Shown piece by piece: positions 1-4,977 of a stretch of 5,004 nt of DNA. Position 1 is the first letter of the stretch. Each line of letters opens with the position of its first letter. The notes under the pieces are model-generated. The model made no database searches, was not told the DNA's origin, and saw only the letters and a program-made list of their open reading frames with translations. The translations under genes were made by a program, and so were the position numbers. Source of the stretch: an uncultured Roseburia sp. Its GTDB lineage: Bacteria; Bacillota; Clostridia; Lachnospirales; Lachnospiraceae. Location of the stretch: NCBI GenBank assembly GCA_900548205.1, contig URJS01000102.1:1-5004 (forward strand), in the 5' to 3' direction.

Positions 1-36
1 AAACCCTCCGGGGGATCGCACTGCGGCGGAGTGGAA

Positions 37-60
37 CTGTGTCGCTGATGCGACCGACAG
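37..60. repeat. imperfect hairpin near the left edge
   Basis: CTGT (37-40) pairs with ACAG (57-60), and GTCGC (41-45) pairs with GCGAC (50-54) around a TGAT loop, leaving a two-base CG bulge (55-56). The first ~95 bases contain no convincing gene. This hairpin sits immediately beside the terminator-like structure at 60-92, so the left edge is a small cluster of palindromes of the kind often found in intergenic repeats. Its function is unknown. Confidence 0.4.
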
Positions 61-69
61 CAGGCGGAG

Positions 70-92
70 AGTTTCGCCTGCGAAACTTTTTT
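70..92 (+). terminator. plus-strand intrinsic terminator, convergent to folT
   Basis: On the plus strand AGTTTCG (70-76) pairs with CGAAACT (81-87) around the loop CCTG, followed by a T run to position 92. This is the canonical layout of a rho-independent terminator. It would end a plus-strand transcript entering from beyond the left edge, only 3 nt before the folT stop codon. On the minus strand the same hairpin lacks a U-tract after it (the run becomes A's before the stem), so it is a poor terminator for folT. A competing stem, GCAGGCG (60-66) with CGCCTGC (75-81), is mutually exclusive with it. Confidence 0.6.
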
Positions 93-95
93 ACT

Positions 96-665
96 TTATA
101 CGATTGTCTTTTTTCTCTGACCAAGGATCCGGATCACGCCGACCGTCTCCAACGACCGCGCGATCAGGAAAAAAACTGCGGAATCGATCGGCCACATGAT
201 CAGATTCTTAATGATGCGCGGACCGACCAGAACAAAAAAGCCATCGCCATACAGCACCGACAGGCAAAGGGTATTGAGCACCACATTGCAGACCAGCATC
301 ACGACAAACTTTGCCGCAAGAACTCTCCAAAATGTCAGCGGCTTCTTGTAATAAAAACAGCCGTACAGCACGCCTGCCAGCACCGTGACAAGCGTCAGCG
401 GAAGGAAATACGCCCCGGTCGGCTTCATGAGGAACTTCAAAACATCAAGCACCCCCGCAAAAATGCCTCCGGTCACCGGACCGAACAGATACCCCACGAT
501 GCCGTTTGGGATAGACGAAAACCCAATACGGATAAAGGGTCCCAGTTCAATCGAAAACATACCCAGTATCACGGCGACTGCTGCCAGCATTGCCATGACA
601 GTGATGGTTCTTACAGATTTCAGTTCCTTGTAAGAATCGGCGAACAAAGTGACGAATTTTCTCAT
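96..665 (-). CDS. folT: FolT-like folate ECF transporter S component
   Basis: This is the substrate-binding membrane subunit of an energy-coupling factor (ECF) transporter, predicted to capture folate and dock onto a shared EcfA-EcfA'-EcfT module encoded elsewhere. The 189-residue length and about six hydrophobic segments fit S components. The N-terminus (YKELKSVRTI, residues 12-21) leads into helix 1 with an A25xxxA29 pattern like the one S components use to contact EcfT. The segment RIGFSSIPNGIVGYLFGP and the C-terminal PRIIKNLIMWPID resemble the FolT family. The ATG at 665 is preceded by AAAGGAGG (676-683) with a 10-nt gap. The THF riboswitch just upstream independently supports folate as the substrate. 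No ECF ATPase genes are visible, as expected for a group-II system. No clear terminator follows the gene on its own strand. Confidence 0.92.
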   Translation of the reverse strand: MRKFVTLFADSYKELKSVRTITVMAMLAAVAVILGMFSIELGPFIRIGFSSIPNGIVGYLFGPVTGGIFAGVLDVLKFLMKPTGAYFLPLTLVTVLAGVLYGCFYYKKPLTFWRVLAAKFVVMLVCNVVLNTLCLSVLYGDGFFVLVGPRIIKNLIMWPIDSAVFFLIARSLETVGVIRILGQRKKTIV

Positions 666-671
666 AAAAAA

Positions 672-712
672 ATTACCTCCTTTGCAGACCTCTTACTACA
701 ACGGGAGATAAT
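672..712 (-). promoter_or_regulatory. putative folT Shine-Dalgarno sequestering helix
   Basis: In the mRNA (minus strand) AUUAUCUCC (712-704) can pair without mismatch, with one U-G wobble, to GGAGGUAAU (680-672). The latter contains the folT Shine-Dalgarno. The 9-bp stem encloses a 23-nt loop and is followed by a run of U's (671-666) just before the ATG. This is the expected expression platform for a riboswitch acting on translation. The U-run also gives it a terminator-like look, but the stem is AU-rich and the loop large, so sequestration of the ribosome-binding site is the better reading. CUCCC (707-703) can alternatively pair with GGGAG (786-782) in the aptamer. Confidence 0.6.
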
Positions 713-728
713 ATTCCTATCTTCTGAT

Positions 729-824
729 GCAGCGGGATGCGACTCATGTACCGCAAGAAAATCTTTTCGTCTGGCTGACAACTCCCTGTTCAGCCGGCAC
801 TTAACGCACATGAATCTACTCTGC
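729..824 (-). promoter_or_regulatory. THF (tetrahydrofolate) riboswitch aptamer
   Basis: The minus-strand RNA matches the THF riboswitch architecture. P1 is GCAG (824-821) with CUGC (732-729). The conserved GAGUAG follows, then P2 AUUCAUGU (815-808) with ACAUGAGU (749-742). The hallmark GCGUUAAGUG (807-798) is present. P3 is GGCUGA (795-790) with UCAGCC (778-773). A short P4-like hairpin, GAAA/UUUC, precedes GCGGU. The J2/1 segment GCAUCCCGCUGC (740-729) is present. Loop L3 carries GGGA (786-783), which can form the expected pseudoknot with UCCC (737-734). This class senses reduced folates and controls folate transport and synthesis genes in Firmicutes. Its position 64 nt upstream of the folT start codon is typical. 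Confidence 0.95.
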
Positions 825-878
825 GAAACTTATGTGATTGTGAGGGAGAGACCTGCTCCCGCGCTCTGTAACTCCCTT

Positions 879-906
879 AGTATAGCATATATGGCGCGGG
901 ATGCAA
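879..906 (-). promoter_or_regulatory. folT promoter with extended -10
   Basis: On the minus strand TTGCAT (906-901) is followed after 16 bp by TATACT (884-879), preceded by TG in the extended -10 position. The predicted transcription start is near 872, giving an untranslated leader of about 200 nt that contains the whole THF aptamer. The -35 is only a partial match to TTGACA, and the extended -10 probably compensates. No other good promoter lies between the AlbA_2 gene and the riboswitch. Confidence 0.7.
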
Positions 907-953
907 GTGGTTTTTATATGTGCTTCACCGCCTTAGCAAGAAAACAGGATGAT

Positions 954-2267
954 TTATTCAAAAAGACGGTAATGTGTATTCCTCCCTTTGCCCTCCTGCA
1001 CAATCTGCTTTTTTTCCAGCATCCGTCTCAACAACCGACCGCACGTTGTCTGGCTGATTCCCAGTTCTTTTTCCAAATCTTTTCTTGTGAAAATTCCTTG
1101 TCTTTTTGCCAGATTGATTACTGCATCCTCCTGCACGTTGTCTTCCGCCTGATCTGCATCCGGTTTTCCTGCTCCCATATGCACGTTCAGATTTGGAAGA
1201 ATAATCTTAAAAGCGTTGTCAGAAGTTTCAATTTTAACTTCCTTTCCGGTTCCTGCATAGGCTTCTTTCATCTTCAGTATTCCGGTTCCATAGGCTTCGA
1301 TCAATTCCAACCGATAAAAAACGTTTGCCAGCTTCACATTCCGGCATACGGAAATGCCCAGCAGGACATCTTTCAGGGTCACGCCGCTTACAAGCCCTCC
1401 AACAGAGGTAAATTCAAGCCGATCTTCATAAAGACTGATAAAAGTGCTGGCACGGAAAGAATATTCACGATGTACAAGCAAATTCAGAAGCGCCTCCCTG
1501 ACCGCAGTTTCCGGATAATCTCTCTGATCGATCCGATGCAGCTTTTGAAAAGTAGAATGTGTCCGATTGCGGAAATCAATATAGTCGTAGACCCCATCCA
1601 TCTGCCGGAACAAAGACCCTGAAAATTCTTTCCGATCCTTAAACTGATTTTGGGTCGTTCCTTCAAAGGCAGCCACCTTGATCGTATGCACACACTGATC
1701 GGACAACAAAAGCCCCAGATTTGTATAAACCCCGTCATGTGTCATAATTCCTAATGTTTTCATCTGAGTTTCCCCAAACAAGACATTTCTTTCAGAAAAT
1801 TCCCTCGCAGCTGCGTCAAATGTTAAATTCTGTTCCAGCGACCGCATTTCCTCAAAATGATCTCCATCCGTTTCTTTGATCATACGCCGGATTGCCGTAT
1901 TGGTCGCCGGCACAGACGAATATCCCTGACGTACAAAAACACCCTCCGGCCGCAGTCCCTTTTTCGCAATATAATATGGACGTTCCGTTCCCTGCTGGAT
2001 ATCAATGACAACAATCCATTTTCCATCCTCGCTCAATGTTGTATAGTGCAGAAACATTGTCAAGTCAGGTTTGATTGCATCCCGAACCATATTGCTGACC
2101 TGCAATGCCACTGCATCCGGGTCATCTACTCCAACTACTGTACCATCATCCCAAACACCAATATACAGTTTCCCACCTTCACAATTTGCAAATGCAATAA
2201 TTTCCTTCTTGATATCGTCCACCACAACAGATTTTAATTCTACCGTTTCGCTTTCCTGAAAAGTCAT
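954..2267 (-). CDS. AlbA_2/Schlafen-type ATP-binding putative transcriptional regulator
   Basis: This 437-residue protein has three parts. Residues ~3-125 form an AlbA_2 (Schlafen AlbA_2, formerly AAA_4) domain with the hallmark AFANCEGGKLYIGV at ~25-38. Residues ~255-345 resemble the C-terminal ATPase-like region of this family: REALLNLLVHREYS (257-270), YEDRLEF (280-286), VGGL where relatives often have PGGL, then RN (309-310) and EAYGTGI (324-330). Residues ~378-437 form a winged helix-turn-helix (RKDLEKELGISQTTCGRLLR). Such proteins are usually annotated as ATP-binding proteins or predicted transcriptional regulators, and their molecular role is poorly defined. The ATG at 2267 is chosen because AGGAGG (2275-2280) lies 7 nt upstream. 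An in-frame ATG at 2297 falls inside the -10 box. The operator array over the promoter suggests autoregulation. The gene is AT-richer than the genes to its right, which could reflect transfer. Confidence 0.85.
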   Translation of the reverse strand: MTFQESETVELKSVVVDDIKKEIIAFANCEGGKLYIGVWDDGTVVGVDDPDAVALQVSNMVRDAIKPDLTMFLHYTTLSEDGKWIVVIDIQQGTERPYYIAKKGLRPEGVFVRQGYSSVPATNTAIRRMIKETDGDHFEEMRSLEQNLTFDAAAREFSERNVLFGETQMKTLGIMTHDGVYTNLGLLLSDQCVHTIKVAAFEGTTQNQFKDRKEFSGSLFRQMDGVYDYIDFRNRTHSTFQKLHRIDQRDYPETAVREALLNLLVHREYSFRASTFISLYEDRLEFTSVGGLVSGVTLKDVLLGISVCRNVKLANVFYRLELIEAYGTGILKMKEAYAGTGKEVKIETSDNAFKIILPNLNVHMGAGKPDADQAEDNVQEDAVINLAKRQGIFTRKDLEKELGISQTTCGRLLRRMLEKKQIVQEGKGRNTHYRLFE

Positions 2268-2274
2268 CACATCG

Positions 2275-2280
2275 CCTCCT
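2275..2280 (-). promoter_or_regulatory. ribosome-binding site deciding the AlbA_2 gene start
   Basis: AGGAGG on the minus strand lies 7 nt before the ATG at 2267. It selects this start over the in-frame ATG at 2297, which lies upstream of the predicted transcription start (about 2291) and could not be in the mRNA. Confidence 0.8.
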
Positions 2281-2297
2281 GCAAATATTCTAACCAT

Positions 2298-2326
2298 ATT
2301 CTAACCATTCTAACCAACCTTGTCAA
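2298..2326 (-). promoter_or_regulatory. strong sigma-A promoter of the AlbA_2 gene
   Basis: A perfect TTGACA (2326-2321) is separated by exactly 17 bp from TAGAAT (2303-2298), a five-of-six match to TATAAT. The predicted start near 2291 leaves a leader of only ~24 nt before the ATG. The -10 hexamer is the end of an operator half-site (2298-2306), and the spacer contains another (2307-2315). Any protein bound there would block RNA polymerase. Confidence 0.8.
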
Positions 2327-2352
2327 ATATTGGTCAGAATGTTGGTTAGAAT
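2307..2352. repeat. 12-bp perfect inverted repeat within the operator array
   Basis: ATTCTAACCAAC (2307-2318) is exactly the reverse complement of GTTGGTTAGAAT (2341-2352), with 22 bp between them containing the -35 box of the AlbA_2 gene. As DNA it could be a paired operator. In RNA read through from the EamA gene it could form a 12-bp hairpin. No U-tract follows on the minus strand, so it is not a canonical terminator. Confidence 0.8.
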
Positions 2353-2379
2353 ATTGGTTAGATATGATACGAAATCACT

Positions 2380-2793
2380 TTACAGCACCATCAACAGCGT
2401 CCCCGCCCCGATCAGCACACACCCAACCACCGATCTCACCGTAAACTCCTCATGCAGGAACACAAACGCCAGCACCATTGTGAGCACGACACTCAGCTTA
2501 TCGACGGGAACAACCTTTGACGCCTCGCCGAGCTGCAGGGCGCGGTAATAGCAGAGCCACGACGCCCCCGTCGCCAGCCCTGACAGGATCAGAAACAGCC
2601 AGCTTTTTCTGCTGATCGCAGAAATCCCGGTCTGCGCGTGCGTCAGGAACACCATCCCCCACGCCATCGCGACCACAACCACGGTGCGGATCGCCGTTGC
2701 CAGATTGGAATTGACGCCGTCAATCCCAATCTTTGCAAGGATCGAAGTGAGCGCCGCAAACACGGCAGACAGCAGTGCAAATACAAACCACAT
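2380..2793 (-). CDS. half-size EamA/DMT-family permease
   Basis: This small integral membrane protein of the drug/metabolite transporter superfamily carries one EamA unit, and its substrate is unknown. The 137 residues contain five hydrophobic segments: MWFVFALLSAVFAALTSILA, a segment at ~residues 31-50, LFLILSGLATGASWLCYYRAL, VVPVDKLSVVLTMVLAFVFL and a C-terminal one. The YRALQLGEASKVVPVDKLSVV stretch is typical of the short single-domain EamA proteins of about 140 residues, which are thought to work as dimers. The ATG at 2793 is preferred over 2799, because the G-run GGGGG (2801-2805) is 7 nt from the former but only 1 nt from the latter. The gene follows the HD gene by 18 nt and is probably the last of that operon. 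No intrinsic terminator is evident after it. Confidence 0.88.
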   Translation of the reverse strand: MWFVFALLSAVFAALTSILAKIGIDGVNSNLATAIRTVVVVAMAWGMVFLTHAQTGISAISRKSWLFLILSGLATGASWLCYYRALQLGEASKVVPVDKLSVVLTMVLAFVFLHEEFTVRSVVGCVLIGAGTLLMVL

Positions 2794-2811
2794 ACCCATT
2801 CCCCCAAAGTC

Positions 2812-3378
2812 TTATTCTTCTGTCTTTCCAAGCTTTTTCATCGTGTCCTCCTTTACCGCCTGCCGCAGCCTGCGCAGATAGGGCGAAAACGCCGCCTTAT
2901 CCTCCCCATACGTCAGATTCAGCTCGTACTCCAGCGGGATCCACGTCCCAAGATCTGCCTCATTGTGCTGGATCACCGCCTCCAGATTATCAAACGCCTT
3001 ATAAAGCTTTGCCTCGACCGTCTCGCGCGCTTCCATCTCCGCATAGAGCGCAAGCATCTCCCCGGCATAATTCTCCGGCAGCGTCCGCACCCACTCCTGC
3101 AGAAGGTCTTCCTCCCTCGTCTCATCCGTTTTCGTCTTGTCAAAGCTTGGAATATCCCCCGTAAACGCCTCGCCCAGATCATGGATCAGGCACATCCTGA
3201 TCACCTTATCCATGTCCGCCTCCGGAAATTCATCCCTCAGAAAATACGCCATCAGCGCGAGCCGCCAGCTGTGCTCCGCCACGCTCTCATGCCTGCCGCC
3301 CGACGTATAGCTGTGCCTTGTCGTATCCTTTAACCGCTCCGCTGTGTGCAATACCTCCAAAAACCTTCTCACTTCCAT
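2812..3378 (-). CDS. HD-domain hydrolase, YfbR/HDDC2-like nucleotidase
   Basis: This is a cytoplasmic metal-dependent phosphohydrolase of 188 residues, in the group containing 5'-deoxynucleotidase YfbR. The HD residues are visible: H36 in HESVAEHSWRLALMA, H66-D67 in LIHDLGEAFTGDIP, and D130 in KAFDNLEAVIQHNEA as the last metal ligand. E70 and D75 correspond to the conserved acidic positions, and R21 may match the substrate-contacting arginine of YfbR. YfbR-type enzymes dephosphorylate deoxynucleoside monophosphates, but the exact substrate here is inferred. The ATG at 3378 lies 6 nt after the MATE stop codon. The purine-rich AGAGGTAGGGG that should serve as ribosome-binding site overlaps that TAG stop, so translational coupling is likely. 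Confidence 0.88.
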   Translation of the reverse strand: MEVRRFLEVLHTAERLKDTTRHSYTSGGRHESVAEHSWRLALMAYFLRDEFPEADMDKVIRMCLIHDLGEAFTGDIPSFDKTKTDETREEDLLQEWVRTLPENYAGEMLALYAEMEARETVEAKLYKAFDNLEAVIQHNEADLGTWIPLEYELNLTYGEDKAAFSPYLRRLRQAVKEDTMKKLGKTEE

Positions 3379-3384
3379 GAACCC

Positions 3385-4734
3385 CTACCTCTCTTTCTTT
3401 ACCTTTTTCAAAAAATACAGACCCGCCGCATCCGCAAGCGCCCAGCCGATCGGAATACTCAGCCAGATCCCGCGATAGCCGACTGCCCCGATTCCCGACA
3501 GCACATATGCCAGGATCACTCTGCTCCCCAGAGATATGACCGTCAGGATCACAGAAACCATGGGCTGCTCCACGGCACGGAAATACCCATAGCACAAAAA
3601 CAGCAATCCGATCAATCCGTAAAAAGCTCCCTCGATGCGCAGATAAGAAATCCCTATCCGGATAATCTCCGCGTCCGTCGTAAAAATCCGCATCATCTCT
3701 CCGGCAAACGCTACCACCAGCACGCTGACCGCCGTGCCGAACACAAACGCGGCGAGCCCCGCTTTCCTCCCTCCTTCCCGGATGCGCCCCGCCTTTCCGG
3801 CGCCGTGATTCTGCGTCACAAACGTAGAAAATGCGTTTCCGAAATCCTGCACGGGAGAATATGCAAACGTGTCAATTTTCACCGCTGCCGCAAACGCCGC
3901 CATCACCGCCGTTCCAAAGCTATTTACCAGCCCCTGCACCATCAGAATCCCAAAATTCATGATCGACTGCTGCATGGATGTCAGCAGCGACAGACTCAGA
4001 ATATTCTTTAAAATATCCTTGCGGAAATATCTCTGCTCACGTCCAAACCGCAGGAGGGGCACTTTTTTCCACGCATACATCCAGATGCCAAGCCCCGACA
4101 CATACTGCGCGATCACCGTCGCTGCCGCCGCACCAGAAATCCCAAAATCAAAAACTGCAACAAACAGGACGTCCAGCGCCACGTTCAGGACTGCCGATAC
4201 CCCAAGAAACAGCAGCGGGATCATGGAATTTCCGACCGCGCGCAGACTATTTGCAAAATAATTATAGAGAAACGTCGCCAGAATGCCGCCGTAGATCACC
4301 GTCACATAAGAGCGCATCATCCCGTAGACGTCCGGCGGAATCTGCAGCAGCACAAGGATCGCATCCATTCCCAAATATACCGCCACATTCAGCAGTATGG
4401 CAAACCCGCCGATCAGAAAAAACGCCACGAAATTGCCGCAGCCGAACGCCTCCTTGTCCTTCCTCCCATACTGGATCGACAAAAACGCACTGCTGCCCAT
4501 GCACAGCCCCAGGATCACCGACGTCAAAAATACCATAATGGTATATGCCGAGCCAACTGCCGCCAACGCTTCCCTCCCGAGAAACCTTCCCACGATCAGC
4601 GTGTCCGCAATATTATAAAACTGCTGGAGCAGATTCCCGATCATAAGCGGAATGGAGAACCGCACCAGCCCCGCAACAATATTTCCCTTTGTAAAATCCA
4701 CCCCACGCCGCTTTTGTCCCCGTCCAACTTCCAT
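3385..4734 (-). CDS. MATE-family multidrug/metabolite efflux transporter
   Basis: This inner-membrane antiporter of the MATE (NorM/DinF/MepA-like) family expels cationic drugs or metabolites using a Na+ or H+ gradient. With the start at 4734 it has 449 residues, the normal size, with about twelve hydrophobic segments in two halves. Family signatures are FTKGNIVAGLVRFSIPLMIGN (14-34), QQFYNIADTLIVGRFLG (37-53), YGRKD (89-93), YFANSLRAVGNSMIPL (159-174), and in the second half VTQNHGAGKAGRIREGGRKAG. Longer in-frame starts exist at 4767 and 4800, and the latter has GGAG (4808-4811) 7 nt upstream. They would add a charged 11- or 22-residue tail and overlap the upstream open frame. The start at 4734 lies 10 nt after that frame's stop and fits the family better. 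The gene heads the MATE-HD-EamA unit. The substrate cannot be deduced. Confidence 0.92.
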   Translation of the reverse strand: MEVGRGQKRRGVDFTKGNIVAGLVRFSIPLMIGNLLQQFYNIADTLIVGRFLGREALAAVGSAYTIMVFLTSVILGLCMGSSAFLSIQYGRKDKEAFGCGNFVAFFLIGGFAILLNVAVYLGMDAILVLLQIPPDVYGMMRSYVTVIYGGILATFLYNYFANSLRAVGNSMIPLLFLGVSAVLNVALDVLFVAVFDFGISGAAAATVIAQYVSGLGIWMYAWKKVPLLRFGREQRYFRKDILKNILSLSLLTSMQQSIMNFGILMVQGLVNSFGTAVMAAFAAAVKIDTFAYSPVQDFGNAFSTFVTQNHGAGKAGRIREGGRKAGLAAFVFGTAVSVLVVAFAGEMMRIFTTDAEIIRIGISYLRIEGAFYGLIGLLFLCYGYFRAVEQPMVSVILTVISLGSRVILAYVLSGIGAVGYRGIWLSIPIGWALADAAGLYFLKKVKKER

Positions 4735-4744
4735 ACTTCCATCC

Positions 4745-4870
4745 CTACCGCTCAACTTCTCTTTCATGAGCCTTGAAAAAATCATAGTATGCCCGCACAT
4801 TTGCAAGCTCCGTCCGCCGCTTCACATCCACCGCGTCCTCATCCATATCATAAATCTTCGCCCCATGCAT
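4745..4870 (-). CDS. small open frame, possible C-terminal remnant of an upstream gene
   Basis: Forty-one codons starting at ATG 4870 encode a protein ending in ...RAYYDFFKAHEREVER, with the stop (TAG) 10 nt before the preferred MATE start. I do not recognise the family. The composition looks like real protein: charged, helical, with GCG/GTG/CGG/GAG codons like its neighbours. There is no Shine-Dalgarno before the ATG. The frame continues upstream only through the adjacent 38-bp repeat, to a TGA (4912-4910) at the junction of the two repeat copies. It may therefore be the 3' end of a gene whose front was lost when the repeat DNA arrived. Alternatively it is a genuine small protein, or merely leader sequence if MATE starts at 4800. 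Confidence 0.4.
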   Translation of the reverse strand: MHGAKIYDMDEDAVDVKRRTELANVRAYYDFFKAHEREVER

Positions 4871-4875
4871 GAAAA
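4847..4875 (-). promoter_or_regulatory. weak candidate promoter for the MATE operon
   Basis: TTTTCA (4875-4870) and TATGAT (4852-4847) on the minus strand are separated by 17 bp, matching four and five of six consensus positions. It would start transcription near 4840, inside the small open frame and upstream of the MATE gene. If the small frame is part of a gene extending beyond the repeats, the operon promoter may lie outside the window instead. Confidence 0.25.
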
Positions 4876-4949
4876 CAACGAGCGCCACGCTTTGCGGGCC
4901 ACTCTTATGTCAACAACGAGCGCCACGCTTTGTGAGCCGCTCTTATGTC
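4874..4949. repeat. tandem pair of 38-bp palindromic repeats
   Basis: Two head-to-tail copies (4874-4911 and 4912-4949) differ at only 3 of 38 positions. Each starts AACAACGAGCGCCACGCTTT and ends CTCTTATGTC. Each copy is internally palindromic: on the minus strand GAG(C/T)G pairs with CGCTC. The C-to-T difference in the stem is tolerated as a G-U pair, so RNA or DNA folding may be conserved. Copies are contiguous with no spacer, so this is not a CRISPR array. The appearance is that of a dispersed intergenic repeat or a mobile-element edge. Confidence 0.8.
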
Positions 4950-4956
4950 AGTCGCC

Positions 4957-4977
4957 GCCACCCGTAAAACGGGTGGC
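4957..4977. repeat. 9-bp perfect hairpin beside the tandem repeats
   Basis: GCCACCCGT (4957-4965) is exactly complementary to ACGGGTGGC (4969-4977), with AAA between. No T-run follows on either strand, so it is not a standard terminator. A second small palindrome, GGGT-ATA-ACCC, lies at 4988-4998. Together with the 38-bp repeats they make a compact block of structured, GC-rich DNA running off the window edge. From 4871 to 5004 there is no convincing gene. Confidence 0.7.

Larger units (their letters stand above)
2287..2363. promoter_or_regulatory. six-copy operator array (ATTCTAACC / GGTTAGAAT)
   Basis: Three copies of ATTCTAACC lie at 2287-2295, 2298-2306 and 2307-2315. Three copies in the opposite orientation follow: GGTCAGAAT (2332-2340, one mismatch), GGTTAGAAT (2344-2352) and GGTTAGAT (2356-2363, last base diverged). 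Spacings are 11 and 9 bp in the left arm and 12 and 12 bp in the right arm, close to one helical turn except for the 9. The left arm covers the -10 and spacer of the AlbA_2 gene promoter and the right arm lies upstream of its -35. There is no divergent plus-strand gene to regulate. The likeliest ligand is the AlbA_2 protein's own winged helix, but that is inferred from proximity only. Confidence 0.75.

Noticed and set aside
666..712. Intrinsic terminator just before folT
   Set aside because: The helix is followed by a U-run, but it is AU-rich with a 23-nt loop and contains the Shine-Dalgarno. Ribosome-binding-site sequestration explains it better. A dual role cannot be excluded.
39..1622. 527-codon plus-strand open frame
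   Set aside because: It runs antisense across folT, the riboswitch and part of the AlbA_2 gene, has no ribosome-binding site, and encodes a low-plausibility basic/His-Gln-rich sequence. It is a shadow of real minus-strand features.
2268..2297. Longer start for the AlbA_2 gene at ATG 2297
   Set aside because: That ATG overlaps the -10 box and lies upstream of the predicted transcription start. AGGAGG is correctly spaced for ATG 2267.
2287..2363. CRISPR or iteron-type replication origin
   Set aside because: The half-sites are 9 bp, point both ways and overlap a promoter. No replication protein gene or AT-rich unwinding region is associated.
2342..2368. Divergent plus-strand promoter (TTGGTT with TATGAT)
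   Set aside because: The spacing is only 15 bp, the -35 is poor, and no plus-strand gene lies downstream.
4903..4920. Perfect TTGACA at the repeat junction as the MATE operon -35
   Set aside because: No -10-like hexamer occurs 16-18 bp downstream on the minus strand, where the sequence is GC-rich.
4874..4949. CRISPR repeats
   Set aside because: The two 38-bp copies are contiguous with no spacer between them, and no cas genes are visible.
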